From Klenkia sp. (lineage in GTDB: Bacteria > Actinomycetota > Actinomycetes > Mycobacteriales > Geodermatophilaceae), in the NCBI GenBank assembly GCA_025966215.1, contig JAOPVM010000134.1:1-5614 (forward strand): a stretch of DNA of 5,614 nt. Reading direction: 5' to 3'. The position numbers and the translations under genes were made by a program. Positions 1 through 5,614 of this stretch are shown in pieces (the first letter of the stretch is position 1; each line of letters begins with the position of its first letter). Below the pieces are notes generated by a model. It made no database searches. It was not told where the DNA came from and saw only the letters and a program-made list of their open reading frames with translations.

Positions 1-831
1 GGCGTCGTCCGCACCGGTGCCCGGGTCGTCCGCGTCCTGGCGGAGGGACCGCGGGTCCGCGGGGTGCTGCTGGACAGCGGCGAGGAGGTCCCGGCCGACG
101 TCGTCGTCAGCTCGGTCGACCCGCGCACCACCGTCGTCGACTGGCTCGGCCCACAGCCGCCGGCCGGCGCGGAGGCGATGGTCGCCCGGTGGACGGACCG
201 CCCGCAGCCCGACGGGTACGAGTCGAAGCTCGACGCCGTCGTGGGCACGCTGCCGGTGCTCCCACAGATCGCCCGCCTGCAGGAGCGGGTCGGCCCGTTC
301 GACCCGCACGTGCCGACGACGACGCTGGCGCCGTCCCTGGCCGTCGTCGAGGCCGCGCACGCCGCCCTGCCGAGCGGCGCCGTCGCGGCCCGGCCGATGG
401 CGCTGGTCAACACGCCCTCCGTGCTGGACCCGTCCATGCGGGTCGGTGCGGACCACGTGCTCTCCCTGGAGGTGCTCTGGACGCCGTACGCGGTGCCCGG
501 CGGCTGGGCGGCGTCGACCGAGCCGCAACGGTGGCTGGACCTGCTGGCCGCACAGGTGGGCCCGGGCTTCGCCGCCGACGTGCGGCGCTGGCGGGTGGTC
601 ACCCCCGAGGACTACGAGCGCGACCTGGGCATGCCGCGGGGGTGGGCGCCGTCCTTCTCCGGCGGACCGTTGGCCGCCCTGGTCGGCCGGGACCGCGAGC
701 TCACCCGGTACGCCACCCCGGTCCGGGGGCTCTACCTCACCGGCGCGGGGACCTTCCCCGGCGCCGGCGTGTGGGGCGCCTCGGGTCGGAACGCCGCGGC
801 CGTCGTCCTCGCGGACGTGCAACGGGCCTGA
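1..831 (+). CDS. FAD-dependent oxidoreductase, phytoene-desaturase/PYROXD2-like (5'-truncated by window edge)
   Basis: The C-terminal 276 residues of a flavoprotein oxidoreductase are visible; frame 1 is open from the first base to TGA at 829-831. The first 50 residues (a TGARVVRVL strand, then a GVLLDSGEEVPADVVVSS segment and DPR) match the part of phytoene desaturase/PYROXD2-type enzymes where a substrate-side strand returns to the FAD domain. Near the end, residues 237-266 carry YATPVRGLYLTGAGTFPGAGV followed by WGASGRNAA, the conserved C-terminal FAD-contacting motif of this family. The N-terminal GxGxxG dinucleotide-binding motif must lie left of the window. These enzymes oxidise C-C or C-N bonds with FAD; the substrate here is unknown. 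Being on the same strand 85 bp before the Rieske gene, it may share its transcript, but the gap is wide enough for a separate promoter. Family assignment is firm; carotenoid chemistry should not be assumed. Confidence 0.88.
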   Translation, partial: GVVRTGARVVRVLAEGPRVRGVLLDSGEEVPADVVVSSVDPRTTVVDWLGPQPPAGAEAMVARWTDRPQPDGYESKLDAVVGTLPVLPQIARLQERVGPFDPHVPTTTLAPSLAVVEAAHAALPSGAVAARPMALVNTPSVLDPSMRVGADHVLSLEVLWTPYAVPGGWAASTEPQRWLDLLAAQVGPGFAADVRRWRVVTPEDYERDLGMPRGWAPSFSGGPLAALVGRDRELTRYATPVRGLYLTGAGTFPGAGVWGASGRNAAAVVLADVQRA

Positions 832-852
832 AACCGCGACGCAACCCGCGGC

Positions 853-895
853 GGGCAGCGTGCCCACCGGGGCCGCGCGAACGGCGCGAGCGGCC
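853..895. promoter_or_regulatory. Two short inverted repeats in the 85-bp gap before the Rieske gene
   Basis: The gap 832-916 holds two hairpin-capable sequences. GGGCA-gcg-TGCCC (853-865) is a perfect 5-bp stem with a 3-base loop. GGCCGC (871-876) pairs with GCGGCC (890-895), and after one mismatch two further pairs close a 7-base loop. Neither is followed by a T tract. They could be a factor-dependent terminator for the FAD gene, an operator, or chance in GC-rich DNA. I see no convincing -35/-10 pair in the gap. Confidence 0.25.
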
Positions 896-906
896 CGCGG
901 GAGACC

Positions 907-910
907 AGGA
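907..910 (+). promoter_or_regulatory. Ribosome binding site of the Rieske oxygenase gene
   Basis: AGGA at 907-910 lies 6 bases before ATG 917. This decides the start, because the frame is open far upstream (back to about position 17) and only the part from 917 on looks like a Rieske protein. A GGGAG at 899-903 is too far away (13 bases) to be the better site. Confidence 0.6.
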
Positions 911-916
911 CGACCC

Positions 917-1996
917 ATGACCGCACTGCAGGAGCGCACCACCCGGCACGCCGGCCCCGACCACCTCGTGCTCTCCGAGCACCCCGTCTTCCGGCGGTTC
1001 TGGTACGTGGTGTGCGCCGTCGACGACGTCCGCACCGACCCCGAGCCCGGGCGACGCGGCGCCGCACCGCTGCACCGCCGGGTGCTCGGCACCGACCTCG
1101 TCGTCTGGCGCCCGGACCCCGCGGGGCCGGTCAGCGTGGCGCACGACCGCTGCGCCCACCGCGACGCCCCGCTGTCGATGGGCTGGGTGACCGGCTGCCG
1201 CCTGGTCTGCGCCTACCACGGCTGGGAGTGGGACGCCGACGGCACGACCCGGCGGATCCCGCAGTTCCCCGACTCTCCGCACCCCACGAAGTCCGGCCTG
1301 ACCATGGTGGCCAGCACCGAGCGCTACGGCCTGGTCTGGGTCTGCCTGGCCGGCGAGGACGAGGGCGGCCCGATCGCCGACGTCCCCACGGTCGCCGAGT
1401 GGGACGACCCGGCCTGGCGGCAGGTGCCCGAGGGCTCCTGGGACTTCGACTGCACCGCCATGCACCTGGTGGAGAACAACATCGACCCCGGGCACGTGGC
1501 GTTCGTGCACCGGAACTCCTTCGGCAACCCGGACAACCCCGAACTGACCGACCAGGACGTCGAGCGCACGCCGTACGGCCTGGTCACCTGGACCGACGTC
1601 CCGGTCGAGGGCCGCCCCGGGGAGACCGGCCCGACCGTGCGGCACACCTGGAGCCAGGTGCACCTGCCCTTCTTCATGCACCTGCTCATCCGCTACCCCG
1701 ACGGCCTGGGCCACGTGATGCTCAAGGCCATCACCCCGGTCGACGACCGCAGCTGCGTGATCCACCAGGTGGTGCTGCGCACCGACACCGAGGCCGACCG
1801 CCCGGCCGCCGACATCCGCGCCTTCGACCACCAGGTGGAGCTCGAGGACAAGGACCTGCTGGACCGGTTGCCCGACGGGTTCCCGCTGGCACAGCACCTC
1901 AACGCGCACGCCAAGGCGGACAAGAACAGCCTGCTGCTGCGCCGCATGTACACCGAACTGGTCACCGGCCAGTGGACCCCGGAGGCAGCTGGATGA
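917..1996 (+). CDS. Rieske [2Fe-2S] non-haem iron oxygenase, alpha subunit
   Basis: A 359-residue terminal oxygenase that would use O2 and electrons from a separate reductase for hydroxylation, dihydroxylation or oxidative O-/N-dealkylation. The N-terminal Rieske domain has the cluster ligands C79-x-H81 and C98-x2-H101, separated by 16 residues, in DRCAHRDAPLSMG and CAYHGWEWDADG. The catalytic domain has the mononuclear iron site in ENNIDPGHVAFVH: H193 and H198 are ligands and D190 is the bridging Asp that passes electrons between subunits. D311 in VELEDKDLL is the likely third ligand. The length fits the single-subunit VanA/DdmC/PaO-like group, and no beta subunit is nearby. The stop overlaps the start of the amidohydrolase (ATGA), so the two are probably translated together. 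No ferredoxin or reductase is in the window, so electrons must come from elsewhere. The enzyme class is certain; the substrate is unknown, with an aromatic or N-heterocyclic compound inferred from the neighbours. Confidence 0.95.
   Translation: MTALQERTTRHAGPDHLVLSEHPVFRRFWYVVCAVDDVRTDPEPGRRGAAPLHRRVLGTDLVVWRPDPAGPVSVAHDRCAHRDAPLSMGWVTGCRLVCAYHGWEWDADGTTRRIPQFPDSPHPTKSGLTMVASTERYGLVWVCLAGEDEGGPIADVPTVAEWDDPAWRQVPEGSWDFDCTAMHLVENNIDPGHVAFVHRNSFGNPDNPELTDQDVERTPYGLVTWTDVPVEGRPGETGPTVRHTWSQVHLPFFMHLLIRYPDGLGHVMLKAITPVDDRSCVIHQVVLRTDTEADRPAADIRAFDHQVELEDKDLLDRLPDGFPLAQHLNAHAKADKNSLLLRRMYTELVTGQWTPEAAG
1981..1985 (+). promoter_or_regulatory. Ribosome binding site of the amidohydrolase gene
   Basis: GGAGG at 1981-1985, inside the last codons of the Rieske gene, sits 7 bases before ATG 1993. 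It is the strongest Shine-Dalgarno match in the cluster and supports the ATGA overlapping start over anything upstream in the same open frame. Confidence 0.75.
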
Positions 1997-3357
1997 CCAC
2001 CCTGCTCGTGCACGGCGCCACCCTGCTCACCGTCGACCCCGACCGCCCGGCCCCGTTCGTCGGCTGGTTCGCCGTCGGGGCCGACGGGCGGCTCACCGAC
2101 GTCGAGCCGGGGACGCCGACCCCGGAACAGCTCGCCGCCGCCGAGGAGGTGCTCGACGCGACCGGCACGATCGTGGGCCCGGGGTTCGTGAGCGCGCACA
2201 GCCACCTGTTCACCTCGGGCAGCCGCGGGCTGGGCATGGACGAGACGCTGTACGGCTGGATCGAAGCGATGCTGCGCTACGTCCTGCCGGCCACCCCGCA
2301 GGACATGTACTGGTCCACCCGGCACGGCGCCCAGGACTTCCTCCGCAACGGGATCACCACCGCCTACGACTTCACCGACGGCGGCCTGCCGTTCGACAAG
2401 ACCACCGCCAGTTTCGGTGACCGGCTGCCCGACACCGCCCGCCAGGACGCCCAGCTGCGGGCCACACTCGACGCCGGCCTGCGCAGCCTGCACTCGGTGA
2501 TGCTCGCCCAGGGCAGCGTCCCCCGGGCCGAGGCGTTGGCCCACGTGCGGGACGTGGTCGCCGGCGCGGCGGACGCCGACCCCTCGCTGCTGCTGGGCGT
2601 CGCGGTCAGCGGCGCCGTGCAGTGGGCGCCGACCCCGGACACCGCCGCCCTGGAGGTCCAGGTGATGCGGGAGTTCGGGCTGGTCAACCAGGCGCACTTC
2701 CTGGAGACCGCGGAGATGCTGGACCTGCAGCGGTCCAAGTTCGCCTGGTACGCCGACGCCGGGGCGCTGACCCCGCAGCTGGTGTTCGGGCACTTCATCC
2801 AGACGACCCCGGAGATCATCGCCGCCGCCGCGGCCGGGGGCTGCGGGATGAGCTGGCAGCCGATGAGCAACGGCCGCCTCGCCAGCGGGGTCGCCTCGAT
2901 CCCGGAGCTGCGGGCCGCCGGCATGCGGGTCGGGATGGGGCTGGACGACCAGTCGTGCACCGACGTCGCCGACCCGTGGAACAACATGCGCACCGGCATC
3001 GCGATGCTCCGCGCGCAGTACAAGGACCCGATGGCCGCCCCGGTCGCCGACGTGCTGATGATGCACACCCGCGGCGGCGCCGAGGCCCTGGGCGTGGGCG
3101 GCGACGTCGGCTCGCTGCGGGTGGGCCGGTTCGCCGACTTCTGCGTGGTCGACCCGCGGCGCCCGGACACCGGCCCGGTCTGGGACGCCGTCGGCACCTA
3201 CGTGCTGGCGTGCTCGCTGCGCAACCTGCGCTCGGTCTGGGTCGGCGGCCGCATGGTCGCCGACGGCGCGACGCTGACCGACCCGCAGGCCGAGGAGGTG
3301 GTCGACCAGGTGCACGAGCGGATGGCCCGGCTGGCCGCCCAGGTCGCCGCCGGGTGA
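1993..3357 (+). CDS. Metal-dependent amidohydrolase, ATZ/TRZ (chlorohydrolase/deaminase) type
   Basis: A 454-residue amidohydrolase-superfamily enzyme, a usual length for the ATZ/TRZ, guanine-deaminase and SAH-deaminase branch that hydrolyses C-N (or C-Cl) bonds of N-heterocycles. The N-terminal segment LLVHGATLLTVD and the C-terminal GSLRVGRFADFCVVD (373-387) form the small beta-sandwich around the metal-binding barrel. Metal and catalytic residues are in place: H69-x-H71 (GFVSAHSHLF), H235 with E238 (AHFLET), H267 (VFGHFIQ) and D318 (GMGLDDQS). SNGRLASGVASIPELRAAG (292-310) is the family segment after the third His. Two spots differ from the usual pattern: SWQP replaces the common SHNP/AHCP at 287-290, and GLDD replaces G-T-D at 316-319. 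This suggests an unusual substrate rather than a dead enzyme. It starts at the ATGA overlap with the Rieske gene and ends in a GTGA overlap with the acetamidase gene. It probably acts on the oxygenase product (inference); the exact reaction is unknown. Confidence 0.92.
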   Translation: MTTLLVHGATLLTVDPDRPAPFVGWFAVGADGRLTDVEPGTPTPEQLAAAEEVLDATGTIVGPGFVSAHSHLFTSGSRGLGMDETLYGWIEAMLRYVLPATPQDMYWSTRHGAQDFLRNGITTAYDFTDGGLPFDKTTASFGDRLPDTARQDAQLRATLDAGLRSLHSVMLAQGSVPRAEALAHVRDVVAGAADADPSLLLGVAVSGAVQWAPTPDTAALEVQVMREFGLVNQAHFLETAEMLDLQRSKFAWYADAGALTPQLVFGHFIQTTPEIIAAAAAGGCGMSWQPMSNGRLASGVASIPELRAAGMRVGMGLDDQSCTDVADPWNNMRTGIAMLRAQYKDPMAAPVADVLMMHTRGGAEALGVGGDVGSLRVGRFADFCVVDPRRPDTGPVWDAVGTYVLACSLRNLRSVWVGGRMVADGATLTDPQAEEVVDQVHERMARLAAQVAAG

Positions 3358-4427
3358 CGCCGGTCCTCCAGCCGGGACGTGGGCCGATCCTCGCGGACAC
3401 GTACCTGCCCTCCACCCCCGAGCACGTGCTCTGGGGCAGGCTCCCGTGCGCGAGGGACGAGCCGGTGCTCACCGTCGACCCGGGGACGGCGGTCACCCTG
3501 GACACGGTCAGCCACGAGGGCGTCCTGGAGGACCAGGGCCGTGACCCGGCGGCCTTCTTCGGGCAGCACGGGGTCACCGAGGTGCTCGAGGATGCCGTGG
3601 CCCTGGCGGGCAGCGCGCACCCGCACGAGTTCGGCGTCGACGGCCCGCACGTGGTGAGCCGCCCGGTCGCGGTGCACGGTGCCCGGGTCGGTGACCTGCT
3701 GGCGATGACCGTGCTCGACACGACGCCGCGGGTGCCCTACGGCGTCATCTCCAACCGGCACGGCAAGGGCGTGCTGGCCGGCGAGCACCCGCTGAGCGGC
3801 GCACCGGTGTTCAGCGCGTTCGCCGCGGTGTCCGACGACGGCGACCACGGCCTGCTGCCGCTCACCCCCGGCGCCCCACCCACCGTGCGGTTCCTGCTGC
3901 GCCCGTTCCTGGGGATCATGGGCGTCGCCGTGCCGGGGGCCGAACGCCCGCACTCGGTGCCACCGGGCCGGCACGGCGGGAACCTGGACATCGCCCTGCT
4001 GACCACCGGCAGCACGCTGTACCTGCCGGTGCAGGTCGACGGGGCGCTGGCCCACGTGGGCGACCCGCACTTCGCCCAGGGCGACGGCGAGGTGTCGCTG
4101 ACCGCGATGGAGGCCAGCCTGCGGGCCACCGTCCGGTTCGACGTGGTGCCGCGGGAGGACGCCCTCGCCCGCTTCGGTGACCTCACCGGCCCGCTCGCGG
4201 AGACCACGGAGTTCCTGGTGCCCACCGGGCTGGACGAGGACCTCGACGTGGCGGTGGCCGACTGCGTGCGCGCCGCGGTCGCGCTGCTGCAGGCCCGGTT
4301 CGGGATGGACCCGTCGCTGGCCTACGCCTACCTGTCGGCGGCGACGGACTTCCGGATCAGCCAGGTCGTCGATGTCGTGAAGGGCGTGCACGCCACCATC
4401 AGGAAGTCCGACTTCCCGGGCTCCTGA
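3354..4427 (+). CDS. Acetamidase/formamidase family protein (FmdA/AmdA)
   Basis: A 357-residue protein of the FmdA_AmdA family, whose characterised members hydrolyse short aliphatic amides (formamide, acetamide) to the acid and ammonia in the cytoplasm. Family landmarks in order: GPHVVSRPVAVHGARVGDLL (97-116), LGIMGVAVPG (186-195), PPGRHGGNLDI (203-213), GSTLYLPVQVDGALAHVGDP (219-238) running into HFAQGDGEVSLTAMEA (239-254), and a C-terminal SAATDFRISQVVDVV then KGVH. The HGGN and GDPHFAQGDGE segments are the family's most conserved parts. The start is GTG 3354, overlapping the amidohydrolase stop as GTGA. There is no other in-frame start before the conserved region, and the only upstream purine stretch (AGG, 3341-3343) is weak and distant, so initiation probably relies on coupling to the upstream gene. 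It would release nitrogen from an amide produced by the pathway (inference). Its 3' end overlaps the convergent amidase by 29 bp. Confidence 0.93.
   Translation: MTPVLQPGRGPILADTYLPSTPEHVLWGRLPCARDEPVLTVDPGTAVTLDTVSHEGVLEDQGRDPAAFFGQHGVTEVLEDAVALAGSAHPHEFGVDGPHVVSRPVAVHGARVGDLLAMTVLDTTPRVPYGVISNRHGKGVLAGEHPLSGAPVFSAFAAVSDDGDHGLLPLTPGAPPTVRFLLRPFLGIMGVAVPGAERPHSVPPGRHGGNLDIALLTTGSTLYLPVQVDGALAHVGDPHFAQGDGEVSLTAMEASLRATVRFDVVPREDALARFGDLTGPLAETTEFLVPTGLDEDLDVAVADCVRAAVALLQARFGMDPSLAYAYLSAATDFRISQVVDVVKGVHATIRKSDFPGS
4399..4427. other. 29-bp tail-to-tail overlap of acetamidase and amidase genes
   Basis: The + strand acetamidase gene ends with TGA at 4425-4427. The - strand amidase gene ends with TGA whose complement is at 4399-4401. 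The last nine or so codons of each gene are therefore read from the same DNA on opposite strands, leaving no intergenic space. Both C-termini look complete compared with their families, so neither is obviously a read-through artefact. Confidence 0.85.
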
Positions 4428-5614
4428 ACGCGACCAGCCCGGCCTGCTCGGCCAGGCGGGCGACGGCCAGCGGGGTGCGGTCCTCCAGGTAGGCGCCCAG
4501 CAGCTGCGCCCCCACCGGCAGGCCGGTGGCGGCACCGGGCCCGAGCGGGACGACGGTGGCCGGCAGCCGGCCCAGGCTGGACATCCGCGCCCAGTCGCAG
4601 ACCGTGTCGATCGGCAGCTCCCGGCCGTCGACCCGCACGGTGGCCGGGGCGGTCCGGTCGGCGGTGTAGGCCGTGGCGGTGCGGGACACCGCCGGGCACA
4701 GGACGACGTCGACCCCGGCGAACACCTGCGCCCACCGCGCGGTCGCCGCACGCTGGGACTCCAGGTCGCGCAGCGCCGCCCACACCGACTGGTGGTAGCG
4801 CTCGCCGGCGTCGGCGAGGTCCTGCGCCGAGAAGCCGTGCACCACCTCGGCCGCCTGCAGCCGCTGGTACAGCTCGAGGTCCTCGGCCCCACCCACCGGG
4901 GGCACGGTCAGCTCGGTGACCCGGGCACCGGCGTCGGCCAGCCGGTCGGCGAGGCCGCGGATCGCCGTCGCCACCTCGGGGTCCACGGGCAGCGCGGGGT
5001 CCTCGGTCCACACCGCGACCCGGGTGCCGGCCAGGTCGGTGACCCGGGCCGGGGGCAGCCGCAGCTGCCAGCCCACGGCGTCCAGGCCCTCGGCCCCGAA
5101 GAGCACCTCGCTGACGAGCTCGGTGTCGGCCGCCGACCGGGTGAACGGACCGATCGCGGACACCATCGGCTCGAGCAGCCCGCCGTCGGGCCAGGGCATG
5201 TTGCCCAGCTTGGAGACCGCGCCGTTGCTGGGCCGGTGGCCGAACAGCCCGCACCAGGCCGCCGGCACCCGCAGCGACCCGGCCAGGTCGCTGCCCAGGT
5301 CGGCCACCGCCAGCCCCCCGGCCACCGCCGCCGCGGACCCGCCGCTGGAGCCGCCGCTGGACCGGGAGAGGTCCCAGGGGTTCAGCGTGGCGCCGAAGAG
5401 GTCGTTCTCGCTGTGCATGCTGGCCAGCCACACCGGCACGTTGGTCTTGCCGAGCACCACGCACCCGGCGTCCCGCAGCCGCCGGACGCTCGGGGCGTCG
5501 GCGACCGCCACCCGCCGGTCCTCGGCCCGGCCGTGCGAGGTGGGCAGCCCGAGGGCGTCGACGGAGTCCTTGACCGTGATCGGCAGCCCGGCCAGCGGAC
5601 CCAGCGGCCGGCCG
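4399..5614 (-). CDS. Amidase, amidase-signature family (5'-truncated by window edge)
   Basis: The C-terminal 404 residues are visible, counted from the right edge; roughly 60-80 N-terminal residues are missing by family length. The Ser-cisSer-Lys triad is complete: Lys15 in GLPITVKDSVD (codon 5569-5571), cis-Ser89 in SSGGSSGGSAAAVAGG (codon 5347-5349) and nucleophile Ser113 in GSDLAGSLRVPAAWCG (codon 5275-5277). The 24-residue gap between the two serines is as in characterised members. Further family marks are GKTNVPVW, GATLNPWD, a SAIGPFTRSAAD helix, and GLPVGAQLLGAYLEDRT near the end. Enzymes of this family hydrolyse carboxamides through an acyl-Ser intermediate; substrate choice varies widely (aliphatic and aryl amides, ureas, cyclic amides) and is not readable here. 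The gene converges on the Rieske-amidohydrolase-acetamidase unit, so it has its own promoter outside the window. A link to the same pathway is plausible but inferred. The nearby GTG at 5509-5511 is not the start, since it would remove the catalytic Lys. Confidence 0.93.
   Translation of the reverse strand, partial: GRPLGPLAGLPITVKDSVDALGLPTSHGRAEDRRVAVADAPSVRRLRDAGCVVLGKTNVPVWLASMHSENDLFGATLNPWDLSRSSGGSSGGSAAAVAGGLAVADLGSDLAGSLRVPAAWCGLFGHRPSNGAVSKLGNMPWPDGGLLEPMVSAIGPFTRSAADTELVSEVLFGAEGLDAVGWQLRLPPARVTDLAGTRVAVWTEDPALPVDPEVATAIRGLADRLADAGARVTELTVPPVGGAEDLELYQRLQAAEVVHGFSAQDLADAGERYHQSVWAALRDLESQRAATARWAQVFAGVDVVLCPAVSRTATAYTADRTAPATVRVDGRELPIDTVCDWARMSSLGRLPATVVPLGPGAATGLPVGAQLLGAYLEDRTPLAVARLAEQAGLVAFRSPGSRTS
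4416..4442. terminator. Possible bidirectional terminator hairpin at the convergent junction
   Basis: CCGGGCT (4416-4422) and AGCCCGG (4436-4442) form a perfect 7-bp inverted repeat around a 13-base loop that contains the acetamidase stop codon. Its position between two converging genes suits a shared terminator. There is no T tract on either side, which is common for actinobacterial hairpins but leaves the call weak. Confidence 0.35.

Noticed and set aside
64..66. GTG as the start of the FAD oxidoreductase
   Set aside because: The frame is open and matches the family to the left of it back to base 1, and the FAD-binding N-terminus would be absent; the gene is cut by the window edge.
17..916. 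In-frame upstream extension of the Rieske gene
   Set aside because: The extra 300 residues are S/R/P-rich nonsense overlapping the FAD gene in another frame; ATG 917 has a well-placed AGGA and begins a normal-length Rieske protein.
737..1909. 390-residue open frame on the - strand opposite the Rieske gene
   Set aside because: Low-complexity composition rich in V, G, H and R with no recognisable motif; it is the mirror of a GC-rich coding frame whose + strand protein has clear Rieske ligands.
1693..3315. 540-residue open frame on the - strand opposite the amidohydrolase
   Set aside because: Composition is biased to G, V, H and R with no domain motif, while the + strand frame carries the full amidohydrolase metal site.
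2622..3353. In-frame upstream extension of the acetamidase gene
   Set aside because: It is an R/G-rich shadow of the amidohydrolase gene; the GTG at 3354 gives a family-length protein.
3198..4892. 564-residue - strand open frame across the acetamidase and amidase genes
   Set aside because: It crosses two genes supported in other frames and begins inside the amidase gene; no family motif is present.
5509..5511. GTG as the start of the - strand amidase
   Set aside because: The frame continues to the right edge and encodes GLPITVKDSVD with the catalytic Lys, so the true start lies outside the window.
1..5614. CRISPR array, tRNA, rRNA, insertion sequence or attachment site
   Set aside because: No regularly spaced repeats, no cloverleaf-like segment outside genes, no transposase or integrase motifs; nearly every base is in one of five coding regions.

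Overview
The window comes from a very GC-rich bacterial genome, with G or C at nearly every third codon position, GTG as well as ATG starts, and long meaningless open frames on both strands. This points to a high-GC actinobacterium. A Geodermatophilales- or Pseudonocardia-like host is my guess from protein style only. No RNA gene, mobile element, CRISPR array or long non-coding stretch is visible. The largest gap between genes is 85 bp.

Layout, left to right. (1) The 3' part of a FAD-dependent oxidoreductase of the phytoene-desaturase/PYROXD2-like type (+ strand, cut by the left edge). (2) After the 85-bp gap, a tight three-gene + strand unit: a Rieske non-haem iron oxygenase (917-1996), an ATZ/TRZ-type metal-dependent amidohydrolase (1993-3357) and an acetamidase/formamidase-family protein (3354-4427). 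Both junctions are 4-bp start/stop overlaps (ATGA, then GTGA), so the three are very probably co-transcribed and translationally coupled. (3) On the - strand, facing them, an amidase-signature-family amidase cut by the right edge. Its 3' end overlaps the end of the acetamidase gene by 29 bp, and a 7-bp inverted repeat at that junction may help terminate transcription.

Taken together, four enzymes look like a small catabolic or nitrogen-scavenging locus. An oxygenase would activate or dealkylate a substrate, an amidohydrolase would hydrolyse a C-N bond (deamination or ring opening), and two unrelated amidases would release ammonia from amide products. A nitrogen heterocycle or other N-rich small molecule is the natural guess, but the substrate cannot be read from the sequence. 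The FAD oxidoreductase may contribute a dehydrogenation or amine-oxidation step, or may simply be a neighbour. No ferredoxin, reductase, transporter or regulator lies in the window. The most noteworthy points are the translationally coupled oxygenase-amidohydrolase-acetamidase cassette, departures from the usual active-site motifs in the amidohydrolase, and the convergent pair of unrelated amidases.
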